From NCBI GenBank assembly GCA_947685225.1, contig CANTUV010000072.1, forward strand, positions 8,742,001 through 8,806,000: a stretch of 64,000 nucleotides of DNA, given 5' to 3'. Source of the DNA: Garcia nutans (taxonomy: Eukaryota > Streptophyta > Magnoliopsida > Malpighiales > Euphorbiaceae). The translations under genes were made by a program, and so were the position numbers. Of the stretch, positions 54,391-64,000 are shown piece after piece. The notes below the pieces were generated by a model that worked only from the letters and a program-made list of their open reading frames with translations, was not told where the DNA came from and did not search any database. Within the stretch, counting starts at the first letter, position 1, and the number at the start of each line of letters is the position of its first letter.

Positions 54391-55890
54391 TCACATGGCA
54401 TAAATTAAAAACTCAAACAACCTTAACTATAACTCCAGTATATAAGATGAAATACTTTAAGAATCAGACATAAATAATTGCAATGTCCTTCAATTAAGAT
54501 TTTCTTAACTCATTCATTAATCCAGACATACAAATCTCATCACTCATCTAAGTGTTTCACTCGATTTCAAAGGTTAATCACTCAAACCACTCATGACTGC
54601 AAACTACCATAAATTTGCTTAATTATCCAATCTCCCTCACTGATTTTCTCAAGAAATAATCCGAAGGTCTTTCATTTGGATGTAATGGGGCTAAGGTAAA
54701 TATGTGAGAAAAGACATTTAGGCTGGAGCATCAAGAAATGGAGTATCTAAATTAGACACTATTCTTGCTAAGAAACTCATAACTCCTTCAAATAGCATAC
54801 TCACCAACCCTTGATACCTCACATACTTGCATACCCAAAGAAAAATGCATGAGTCGACATTCCTCTTTTTATAACCAATGCTAGAACATATTTGACTTTT
54901 GTATATATATATCTATATATATATATACACACATATACAAAATATAACATTGCATAGATCATTAGCTTAACATGTAGAGGAAAAGAATAGTCAACTCTTA
55001 ATCAAATACAAAGTGCAAAGTATGCATTTCACCCCAAATAGCAATACCATATTTTTTTTTACTTGCTTACTCCACACTTTGAAACAAACCACCCTATTGT
55101 CATATCATAGAACTCCATTCCTTAATGTAGGTATGATGATAATAAGAGAAAGTCGAGCTGTGAATAATGTTGATTAATCAAGAGAAGGTCAAAGGCTCAA
55201 CTTGGCTCACTAAGGAAATCAATATTAAGGGAGGTCTTTTTAAGCTAAAGGGCTAACCTAATTTGCCTTCATCATTTTAAAACTTGAGATTAAATCATAA
55301 TGTGAGTTCAATTAGTATGCAAAAGCAAACTCTAGAGATGCAAAATAATGAAGGTGCACACTTAAGAAAAGAAAATCAACTGATAATAATATCAAATTAT
55401 GAGGCTCAAAACTCACACAGGTGGGTTCACAAAGATTTATATGTCATGAATTGCAAAATGCGAAAATTGATCCCGAATGAATTCAAATGCTCATTTCTAT
55501 GCTGATACTAAAGTCTCAACTATAATGCTAGAATCAAAGAAAAGATCAATAAATTTTCAACAATTATGCCATGCACAACAAACACAATAAACAAAACAAG
55601 ACAAACATTTAAGGAAAGCTTGAAGAGTACCCCACACTTAAAATTTACATTGTCCTCAATGTAAAACAAGAATAGTAAATAAAAAGAGTTAAAGGACAAC
55701 CTGTCTTCCATCGTACCTGGTGAGGCAAAACCCTAGCTTTCCATCACAAACACAAAAGTTCAAAAACAAAAGTATAATATATAAAAATAAAATATCCAAA
55801 TATAAAGGTTAACATGGAAACAAAAACGAAAAATAAGAACAAAAATACATTAAACAAAATAAAGCAAGGATCTCAAAATCTATGGAAAAG
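54391..55890 (-). other. 3' noncoding region of right Athila element
   Basis: About 1.5 kb with no supported ORF. It contains a TA-rich microsatellite (54903-54935). At 55628-55660 there is a second copy of the pre-LTR motif (TACCCCACACTTAAAATTTA then CATTGTCCTCAATG on plus). Confidence 0.7.
55628..55660 (-). other. Second PPT-like motif near the ORF3 end
   Basis: In element sense ATTGAGGACAATGTAAATTT then TAAGTGTGGGGTA, nearly the same wording as the true polypurine tract at 54351-54390 but 1.3 kb further inside. Confidence 0.75.
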
Positions 55891-55963
55891 GCGGGCATGA
55901 AGATGATGCAGCTGAGGGATGAAGACTCAGGATCGTCGTAAGGTTGCTGTTAATCTGCTCCAA

Positions 55964-57001
55964 CTACTGCAAGACCTCAGCATGGTTACGGTCCACCTTG
56001 CTATCCAGTCGATCCACTTTGCCCTCTAGGGCCTCAATCCTCAGAAGCACCTCTTGATGTTCCGAGACCGGAGCATCCTCATCTAAGTTAAGAGAATCCG
56101 AGTCGGACTCCTCTTGAACCCGTGCTCTCTTCTGTCTGTCCCCCGGTGCTTCAGGCTCATCTGGAGGCATCACATAAGTCCCTCTCCTACGCACCACCAT
56201 GTGCATCTTCTCAAGTGTAGCTAAATCCAAAGAGTCATTACCCAAAATTCTAGTCATACGACTAGTACTCGGGTCAAAATCCTCAACCAGTGCTACTGCT
56301 AGTGTGGTAACCAACCCTCCAACACAAATTGCCCCCTTTCTTTTGTTAGCCACAGAATCAAAAATATCGGCTAACCAATAGCCGACACTGACATGCATTG
56401 CATTAAAAGCACAATCCAGGAAAAATAGTTCACTCACTTCAACCACACCCGGGCTCTCCTTCCGAGCAAAGAATCCACAAGCCATAAACCTATGCAAATA
56501 TCTCAAAGCGGAATTTCTTAACTTAGATGCCTTGGCCGATTTGGCCACATAAGAACCCGAGCCTAAAGCTCCCCAAGCAAATTGTTGTTTAAATTCTTTG
56601 GGTACCGACCTTTCCCCGTGCTGATGAAAACCATATATATCATTTAACTGGTCAATATTGAGCACATAAGATTTACCCAGCAATTTAAACATCAATTTAG
56701 TGCAGATTTTCTTATCATTTCTTTCAACCTTGAGAGATGTCAAAAATTCTAGAGTAAGTTCCTCAAACTGCAAAGTTCCCAAGGTGACTAGAGTTTCCCA
56801 TCCAAGAAATTGCACATATCGCTCAAAATTAGTCCTAATTTGCAAGGCATCAAGAGATTCATCGTTAACATACCTTGTCGGGAAAAAACCCCAAGCCAAA
56901 AGACTTGCTCTCTTCGAAGATAAAGTGGATGAAGAGGAAGAAGCTCCTTCGGTTGTAGGCCTCTTCTTCTTATGGTGTGAAACAGTCTTAGTTCTCAGCA
57001 T
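55964..57001 (-). CDS. Athila env-position ORF (ATHILA ORF-1 family, PF03078 type)
   Basis: A 345-codon ORF in the place where Athila elements carry their extra (env-like) gene, downstream of pol. The N-terminus is basic (KTVSHHKKKRPTT) followed by a Ser run. The central region (FPTRYVNDESLDALQIRTNF, FLGWETLVTLGTLQFEELTL, LNDIYGFHQHGERSVPKEFK) has the look of the ATHILA ORF-1 family. The C-terminus is acidic with a short coiled coil (LRIEALEGKVDRLDSKVDRN). No signal peptide or membrane span is evident, so an envelope role is not supported. It stops at TAG after EVLQ, but the frame stays open for about 23 further codons (LEQINSNLTTIL), so the stop may be new. It is the best-preserved gene of the element and is preceded by a U3-like cassette. 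Confidence 0.8.
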   Translation of the reverse strand: MLRTKTVSHHKKKRPTTEGASSSSSTLSSKRASLLAWGFFPTRYVNDESLDALQIRTNFERYVQFLGWETLVTLGTLQFEELTLEFLTSLKVERNDKKICTKLMFKLLGKSYVLNIDQLNDIYGFHQHGERSVPKEFKQQFAWGALGSGSYVAKSAKASKLRNSALRYLHRFMACGFFARKESPGVVEVSELFFLDCAFNAMHVSVGYWLADIFDSVANKRKGAICVGGLVTTLAVALVEDFDPSTSRMTRILGNDSLDLATLEKMHMVVRRRGTYVMPPDEPEAPGDRQKRARVQEESDSDSLNLDEDAPVSEHQEVLLRIEALEGKVDRLDSKVDRNHAEVLQ

Positions 57002-57203
57002 CCTTAGAAATCTAAAAATTCAACCCAAAACTGAATTAAATCAAAATTATATGAGGAAAGAGGAAGTTTTAAGTGATTATCTCAAGTTTTGTTGAAGAAA
57101 TTTGAAGTTTTAATGGAAGAGTTGGAGTTTTGAAATAAAAATCAATGGTTTTGGCGATACAAAGAGCGAGATAGTGAGAGAGACGAAGATAGAAAATTTA
57201 GGG

Positions 57204-57211
57204 ATTTATGA
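57204..57211 (-). promoter_or_regulatory. Candidate TATA element ahead of the Athila ORF3
   Basis: CATAAATC on the minus strand, 200 bp upstream of ATG 57001 and about 35 bp downstream of the internal cassette. It is a weak TATA match but has the same spacing as in the LTR. Confidence 0.3.
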
Positions 57212-57245
57212 AAAGAACTGGGCAAAATCGGGTTTTAAAAGTGTA

Positions 57246-57490
57246 AATTTTGAGGGACACGACCGTGTTAGTGGGTACTTGGCCATGTCTGGTGTGTGAA
57301 AGTGAAGGGACACGGCCAAGTCAAGGTGACACGGCCGTGTCTGATAGTCTTGGAGGGACACGGCCAGGTGACTTGGCCGTGTCCCCTGGGTGTGTCCTAT
57401 TCTGTACAAAATTGCAAAATCTAAAAATTTTGAGGAATCTTGGCCGTGTCCAGTGTGTGACACGGCCAAGTCCTTTGGCCGTGTCACCTA
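57246..57490. repeat. Internal GACACGGCCAAG cassette upstream of ORF3
   Basis: Four or five palindromic units with the same arms as the LTR cassette (GGGACACGGCCAGGTGACTT...GGCCGTGTCCC at 57354-57386, GACACGGCCAAGTCCTTTGG...CCGTGTCACC at 57457-57488). It lies between pol and ORF3, outside the LTR. Confidence 0.9.
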
Positions 57491-57801
57491 CTACCTTTTA
57501 TTAACTTGAACTTTTTTTTTAAAAACAATTTTGCACCCCTTCATCTTTAAACACCTTGAAACACAAAGTAAAGAAAAACCGATCAAAGCACAGTCCATTT
57601 ATTTAAACCGAACATAAAATCAATACTTGCTAAATTTAAAATTACAACTACAAAAAATAAACGCAAACCAATGGGTTGCCTCTCATTTAGCGCTTCTTTA
57701 ATGTCATAAAGTTGGACATCATGCAAGGCTTAGGGATCATGAATCAAAGTGCTGTCAATGCCCCTCACTTCCTGAAATCCTTCATTGTATGGCTTAACTC
57801 T
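57491..57801 (-). other. pol C-terminal tail and spacer
   Basis: The first bases after the pol TAG stay open for about 20 codons (RVKPYNEGFQEV), consistent with a slightly longer ancestral integrase. The remainder shows no ORF. Confidence 0.5.
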
Positions 57802-60800
57802 CTATCCATTCACTTTAAAAGTCTCACTTGTTCGAGAGTTAAGTAATTCAATGGCACCAGAAGGATACACCTGAGTTATCTCGAAAGGACCACTCCATAG
57901 AGACTTGAGTTTACCTGGAAAAAGACAGAGTCGTGAGTTAAAAAGTAAAACCTTCATACCTGGACTCAATGTCTTTCGCACTATAATTCTATCATGAAGT
58001 GCTTTAGTGAGATCCTTGTAAATTCTCGAGCTCTCATAGGCCTCATTTCTCAGCTCATCCAACTCTGAAATTTGCAGAAATCGTTCTCTCTTCGCTTTGT
58101 CCAAGTCCAAATTCAGAGTCTTGATTGCCCAATATGCTCTGTGCTCCAACTCCACTGGTAAGTGACAAGCTTTTCCAAACACCAATCGATATGGACTCAT
58201 ACCTAGAGGAGTTTTGAAAGCAATCCGATATGCCCATAGTGCATCATGCAATTTGTTTGCCCAATCCTTCCTGGATGTGTTGACTGTTTTCTCCAGAATT
58301 CCTTTTAGCTGCTTGTTTGATGTTTCCACTTGCCCAGAAGTCTGTGGATGGTATGGGGTTGCCACCTTGTGCTTCACACCAGATTTGTGCATTAACTTCT
58401 CAAAAAGCCTATTGCAAAAATGGCTCCCCCCATCACTGACTATCACCCTTGGCGTACCAAATATGCTAAGAATATTTTCCTTCACAAATTTCACAACTAC
58501 ATTAGCATCATTAGTACGGGTGGGGATTGCCTCCACCCATTTGGAAACATAGTCAACAACAACTAAAATATATTCAAAAGCAAAAGACTTGGGAAAAGGA
58601 CCCGTGAAGTCTATTCCCCACACATCAAACAATTCAACAACAATATATGACTGAAGGGGCATTTCATTCCTCCTCCCAATGTTACCTACTCTTTGGCAAT
58701 GATCGCAGTGCTTACAATAGTCTTGAGCATCTTTAAATAAAGTAGGCCAGTAAAAACCACTTTGCAGCACCTTTTCTGCAGTCTTTCTTCCTCCAAAATG
58801 ACCCCCACAGTGAAGATCATGGCAAAATTGAAGAACACTCAGTTGTTCTTCCTCAGATACACACCTGCGAACTATCTCATCTTTGCATATCTGGAATAGA
58901 TAAGGTTCATCCCAAAAATAAAACTTACTCAAGTGTAAAAACCTTTTCTTTTCCTGAAATGACATGTTAGTACGCAAAATTCCACAGGCAAGATAGTTAG
59001 CAATATCTGCAAACCAAGGTGCATTAATTACCACAAACAAATGCTCATCAGGAAATTCTTCTAAATTTTTATGAATGTCATCAGATGCAAGATTTTCACT
59101 AAAGTAGGGTAATCTGGATAAATGATCAGCAACAACATTCTCACTACCCTTAGTATCCTTGATTTGGAAATCAAACTCTTGCAATAACAACACCCATCTA
59201 ATTAAGCGCGGTTTAGCATGTTGTTTTGTTAACAGATATTTAAGAGCTGCATGATTAGAATGCACAATAATTTTTGACCCAATTAAATATGCTCTAAATT
59301 TGTCTAAAGCAAAAACAACAGCTAACATTTCCTTCTCAGTTGTGGTGTAGTTCACTTGTGCACTATTCATGGTTAAACTGGCATAATATATTACTCTCAA
59401 GTATTTATAAACCCTTTGCCCAAGAACAGCTCCTACTGCATGATTAGAGGCATCACACATGATTTCAAAAGGTAAAGACCAGACAGGAGCTACAATCACA
59501 GGTGCACTAGTCAATTTTTCCTTAAGGGAATTAAAAGCTTGCATGCATTGTGCTGTAAATTCAAATGGAACATCTTTCCCCAAAAAATGGCACAATGGTT
59601 GGCTTATTTTGGAAAAATCCTTAATAAACTTCCTGTAAAATCCTGCATGCCCTAAAAAACTTCTTATTCCCTTAACAGAGGTAGGTGGGGGTAACTTAGC
59701 AATCAATTCAATTTTAGCCTTATCTACCTCAATCCCCTTACTTGACACCACATGACCTAAAACAATGCCCTGGGTAACCATAAAATGACTCTTTTCCCAA
59801 CTTAAAGTGAGGTTACATTCAATGCATCTCTCAAGCACACGAACAAGTTTATTGAGGCAATTATCAAAAGAATTACCAAAAACAGAAAAGTCATCCATAA
59901 ATACCTCAATAAAATCATCTATCATGTCAGAGAAGACAGACATCATGCATCTCTGAAAAGTTGCAGGTGCATTGCACAAGCCAAAAGGCATATGTCGGAA
60001 TGCATAAGTCCCAAAAGGACAAGTAAAGGTTGTGTTGGACTGATCCTCTGGAGCTATTGGCACCTGATAGTAACCTGAAAGGCCATCCAGAAAACAATAA
60101 TGTGAGTGTCCAGAAAGTTTATCTAACATCTGATCAATAAAAGGAAGAGGGAAATGATCTTTCTTTGTAGCATTGTTCAACTTCCTATAATCGATGCACA
60201 TTCTCCACCCAGTAGTAGTCCTAGTAGGAACCAATTCATTATTCTCATTTTTCACCACAGTGATTCCATATTTCTTAGGAACTACATGTACTGGGCTCAC
60301 CCACTCACTATTAGCAATTGGATATATTACTCCTTCATCCAGCAATTTGAGCACTTCCTTCTTAACCACTTCACTCATATTTGGGTTAAGTTGCCTTTGG
60401 GTCTCCCTCACAGGTTTAGCTCCCTCTTCTAAAGTGATTCTATGCATGCACATTGAAGGACTAATACCCTTGATGTCACTCAATCCCCAGCCTATTGCTC
60501 TCTTTAATCTTTTAAGCTCACTTACCAACCTCATCTCCTCCCCTTCACTAAGTTCACTAGATATTATCATAGGTAAAGTGTTGTGATCTCCTAAAAACAC
60601 ATATTTCATGTTCTTAGGCAACTCTTTCAGCTCTAACCCTAGTGAGGGGTTCTTCTCTTCTTTTTGAATGGAGGAAAGCTCACAAACTGGGTCCTCCTTA
60701 AGTTCTTCTACTTCAGCACTACCTAAGGTCTCAAGACAACTGGCTATTTCTGCATCAAAAATTTCCAAATCATTACCCAAAGTCAATGCCAGCTCCAATT

Positions 60801-61377
60801 TATTAGAGGTACCTGTCTGTAAGAAAACATCTGAAACAACTGCATCAACACAATCAATGAAAGAACAATCCTCATATAAAGCAGTTGTAGGAATAGGAGA
60901 AGTGTTAAAAATAGAAAATTCCACAGTTTGTCCCAAAACAGTCATTGATAATTTTCCATTCTTAACATCTATCAAAGTGTTGGTAGTCTCCATAAAAGGC
61001 CTACCCAGCAGAATGGTGTGTGCAGATGGTGAAGAATTACCTACTTCCATGTCAAGAACAATGAAATCCACAGGTACTATCAAACCACCAACTTTAACTA
61101 ACACATCTTCTATAACCCCTTTCGGGAATCTAAGAGATCTATCAGCTAATTGCAATACCATTTTTGTTGGTTTAAGTTCCCCTAATTCTAAATCAAGGTA
61201 CACAGAATAAGGCATTAAATTCACACTGGCTCCCAAGTCACACATGCCATCAGTACCCTTTCCATTCCCCATAGTAATTTGAATAATAAAACTTCCAGGA
61301 TCCTTTAGCTTAGGAGGTAGTTTATGCTGCAAAACAACACTAGCTACCTCAGAAACTATCACCTTTTCATTCGGCTC
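57802..61377 (-). pseudogene. pol: pol of right Athila element (protease, RT, RNase H, integrase)
   Basis: The 1186-codon frame covers the whole pol. Residues are counted from the GTG at 61362; the frame is open back to the TAA at 61378. Aspartic protease motif DLGA at 42-45. RT about 335-515, with CIDYRKLNNATKKDHFPLPF, FLDGLSGYYQ and active site FMDD at 488-491. RNase H about 630-750 with CDAS (D637) and TEKE, but HSNHAAL at 701-707, where the family has Asp. Integrase with zinc motif H851/H855/C886/C889, and D918, D977, E1013 (D-D-35-E), followed by a WSGPFEI GPF motif. It ends FKVNG-TAG, where relatives continue with Gln, so the tail is cut. It is in frame with gag. The RT and integrase motifs are intact, the RNase H is probably dead. 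Confidence 0.92.
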
Positions 61378-63115
61378 TTACCTCTTTTTCTTAGTATTCA
61401 GTTCTTTGAAGAATTTAGCATAAGCCGGCATGTTCTTAATTGCTTCAAGTAAGGGTAAGTTAATACTTACCTTAGATAGCATGTTGAAGATATCTGAAAA
61501 TTGCTTATCTTTTTTATCATCCTTCAATTTGCTGGGGAATGGTATAGGTGGTCGGTATGGATTGTTTGCCTTGTGCAAATCTGCTATAGGGGACTTCTCC
61601 ATTGATCTTTCTTCAGTACCTTTGTTCTCCAGTTCTCCTTCCTTTTTATTCTCTTGCTCACCTGCATTCACAGAATTATTTTCAACATTGTTATTAATTA
61701 CCTTGCCACTCCTATGAACAGTCACTGCTTGTGCCTGCTCAGGTTGACTTGGAAACTTCCCCTTTTGTTGAATCTGCATCTGTTGAGCAAGTTGCCCCAC
61801 TTGGGTCTCCACCTTCTTAAAAGATGCTTCTAAGGAATCCAGCCTCTTGTTGTTCATCTCCTGATTTTTAGCACTGACTTGGATAAAAGCCTGTAAACTT
61901 TCCTCCAAACTCTCTCTCTTAGGCTAACCTTGATTTGAGGATTGGCCCTGCTGTTGGTTCTGTCTCTGGAGCAAATGGAAAGGTTGTTGAGCATTATTTG
62001 TTGTCCAGGAAAAATTGGGGTGACTCCTCCAACCAGGATTGTAAGTGTTGGAGTAAGGATCATTCCTGGCTCTTGGTTGAAATCCCCCCATAGCATTAAC
62101 TTGCTCAGCTTCATTCCCAAAAGATTCATATGCAGAGGGGCATATATTTGCTCCATGCCCAAATGTCCCACAGATTCCACACACCTCTTGAGTGGATGAA
62201 GAAATATTGTTCTTCATGTTTAGCATCTGAACCTGCCTTGTCAACTCAGCTATTTGACTAACCATTTCAGTATTGTCTTCCAGTTGATTCACCCCTTTAC
62301 TTCTTCCCCTTACACTCTTTTGTTGAGAATTAGCTCCCAATATCTCAAAGATCTCATAAGTCTCATCAGCTATCTTTTCTCCCATGGCTCCCCCAGCTGC
62401 ATTGTCAACAGTGTTCTGAAATTGCTGGGTTAGACCATCATAGAAAAACTGATTAAGGAGTTGAAGTGGGTAGTGATGATGCAGACACTGGATCAATAGC
62501 ATCTTAAATCTGTCCCAAGCCTCATGAAATGGTTCTCCTTCAAATTGAGAGAATGTGGCAATCTTCCCTCTCAACTCAGCTGTCTTTTGGTGTGTATAGA
62601 ACTTGCCCATGAACTTGTTATAAACTTGCTCCCAAGTTGTCAGTGAATTTTCAGGCAACATCATGAGCCAGCTCTTTGCCCTATCCTTCAAAGTATATGG
62701 GAAACACCTCATCCTCAACTGATCCTCTGTTAATCCTCCCAAAGGAAAAGTGTTGAGAGTGGAGTAGAAATACCTAATAAAATTCAAAGGATCTTCATTT
62801 GGAACTCCATAGAATGATGGCAGCATGTTGTAGTGAATGTTCTTCAACTCATAATTTTCTTGCTGCATCTGTCAGTCTTATGCAAGAAGTGGAAGTTCCA
62901 ATGACAGGTCTAGCAAAGTCTCTCATCGTTCTTTGTCTTTCTTTAGCCATTTTAACAGATTGTGCAAATTCTGACTCAAAATCAGAAGTGTCCTCCTCTG
63001 TAGTATCAAATCCGGTGTAGAGCTCAAACTCTTCTCTACTCCTTTTTACTCTCTGAATTTCTGGAATGAATGGATGTAGCTCTCCTTCGAGTGATCTCCT
63101 GCCTTGCATAAACAA
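61378..63115 (-). pseudogene. gag: gag of right Athila element
   Basis: Starts MFMQGRRSLEGELHPFIPEI at 63115 and reads RTMRDFARPVIGTSTSCIRL, the usual Athila gag opening. A +1 frameshift near 62860 then moves into ENYELKNIHYNMLPSFYGVP. The capsid domain (YFYSTLNTFPLGGLTEDQLR, FPYTLKDRAKSWLMMLPENS, WEQVYNKFMGKFYTHQKTAE) is complete to NGLTQ-like residues. One zinc knuckle CGICGTFGHGANIC follows. A TAG at 61924-61926 interrupts the same frame, which goes on with ESLEESLQAFIQVSAKNQEM (coiled coil) to KKR-TAA at 61378-61380, beyond which pol follows in frame. The protein would form the particle; this copy cannot make it without suppression. Confidence 0.9.
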
Positions 63116-63226
63116 AATTTTCTAGAAAAAGAAACAATTAAAAGCAAAAGACAAAATAAAATAAAATGAAAACAATGAAAAATAATCCAAAGTATTTTTT
63201 TAAATAAACAATTACGCCAATTAGCT
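63116..63226 (-). other. 5' leader of right Athila element
   Basis: Short noncoding segment between the primer site and the gag start. No ORF of note, apart from an upstream extension of the gag frame region. Confidence 0.6.
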
Positions 63227-63244
63227 TCCCCGGCAGCGGCGCCA
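63227..63244 (-). other. Primer-binding site of right Athila element (tRNA-Asp type)
   Basis: In element sense TGGCGCCGCTGCCGGGGA, six bases (AGTTTT) after the LTR end. It differs by one base from the usual Athila site TGGCGCCGTTGCCGGGGA, which pairs with tRNA-Asp. Confidence 0.92.
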
Positions 63245-63250
63245 AAAACT

Positions 63251-64000
63251 TGTTGTGCTCGAATTAACTCTACCACAAAGCGTCACTCTCAATTATACGA
63301 GGTAGGTGTAGCAAAGATGATCGCCCCAAGGTCGTCTCTCAAGGAAGCTAAAGTGGCTAATTGATTATCAGATTATAAATAACAAGTAATTAAAGAAATT
63401 TAAATTGCTAAATAATGAAGATGATTGATTAAAATTTAAAACGAATAAAAGTAAACTTGAGTTGATGATTTGATTCACTTAATAGAATGGTCTAGGGTTT
63501 GCACTTCTCTACTACTTATTTGTATGAATGGTTATTCCACTTAACTAATTTAATTTCAAAGATTAAATCTCAAACAACTTAATTAATTGAGTCAAGGAAA
63601 TAAGCTCTCGCATTCAAACCTCTTACAACTAATCTTGTTATAATTGAAACAATCTTTTTAATAGGTTATATCTCTAATTCACCTAAGTCCTTAATTGAAT
63701 TGTTCCAACATTAGACTTCGTCTCTCAATCCATCATCTAATACCTAAAACACACAATTGGTGGCCAATCAATTATATGTAACAATATTTCATTCAATAAA
63801 GGCAAAAGAAATTATTAGCTAAGAGAATAACCAATTCATACACACATAGTAGATCCATACAAACCCTAGACTAGGTCAAATTAGTTCATAATGCAATCAA
63901 ACATATTCATCTCATTAATGTTCAAAGAAATCAAAATAGACATGATAATATCCATTAAAACAATTTCAATGTAAATAAAGAGAATAAGTTCGAGAACAAA
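63251..64000 (-). mobile_element. 5' LTR of right Athila element (partial)
   Basis: TGTTGTGCTCGAATTAACTC onward matches 52630-53379 with about 2% differences. The remaining ~970 bp, including cassette and U3 start, lie beyond the window. Confidence 0.92.

Noticed and set aside
55964..57001. A true envelope glycoprotein
   Set aside because: No signal peptide, transmembrane span or furin-like site is visible. Position alone gives the env-like label.
60154..61210. Plus-strand ORFs over the Athila pol (60154-60586, 60668-61210)
   Set aside because: Antisense shadows of the intact minus-strand pol frame.
1..64000. tRNA, rRNA, snoRNA or host single-copy genes
   Set aside because: I looked for cloverleaf-like and intron-exon patterns outside the elements and found none. 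Every sizeable ORF is explained by a retroelement or repeat.

Overview
The window is plant nuclear DNA from a heterochromatin-like stretch, probably of a eudicot. It is AT-rich and built almost entirely of nested Ty3/gypsy LTR retrotransposons. I see no intact host gene, tRNA, rRNA or CRISPR array. Every recognisable coding segment belongs to a mobile element. The lineages are Athila (tRNA-Asp-type primer site TGGCGCCGCTGCCGGGGA), Tat (primer site TGGCGACTCCACTGGGGA, an extra archaeal-type RNase H, LTRs opening TGTAGACCCTTAA) and one solo LTR of chromovirus type (TGTAACA...TGTTACA). All Tat and Athila elements are read on the minus strand.

Layout from left to right. 1-1505 is a partial Athila-type LTR that interrupts a plant-mobile-domain (PMD) gene copy. 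1506-10244 is E1, a truncated pol-less Tat element: PMD copy A, a duplicated noncoding block with a 43-bp minisatellite between the copies, gag remnants and an LTR remnant. 10245-28697 is P, the only Tat element here with pol: a 3' LTR remnant carrying the solo LTR (10447-12458, duplication TGGGA), a 2.2-kb minisatellite, PMD copy B and a DUF7745-like gene both on the plus strand, then pol and gag on the minus strand, then an LTR at 26698-28697. 28698-51641 is O, a pol-less Tat element inserted in the last bases of that LTR; its own 3' LTR was later split by N1 (30374-41211), another gag-only Tat element. O also carries PMD copy C. 51650-52629 is Q, the end of a further Tat element that appears to share the P LTR. 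52630 to beyond 64000 is an Athila element inserted in Q, with a complete 3' LTR, an env-position ORF, gag-pol and the start of its 5' LTR.

Three themes stand out. First, the Tat elements carry a plus-strand, intron-containing PMD gene that runs antisense to the retroelement. All introns sit at the same sites in the copies, and two copies have their own TATA box. Antisense introns would not be removed from the element's genomic RNA, which explains how they survive retrotransposition. Second, nearly every LTR has a short, family-specific cassette of inverted repeats, in most cases just upstream of its TATA box. The right Athila element repeats this cassette inside the element, just ahead of its env-position ORF, which suggests an internal promoter. 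Third, P keeps pol, whereas E1, N1 and O share a conserved noncoding block where pol should be, so they look like gag-carrying parasites of a P-like partner.

The elements are mostly decayed. The right Athila element is young (about 98% LTR identity by eye over 750 bp), but it has in-frame stops, a gag frameshift and a lost RNase H catalytic Asp. Its env-position ORF is nearly intact.
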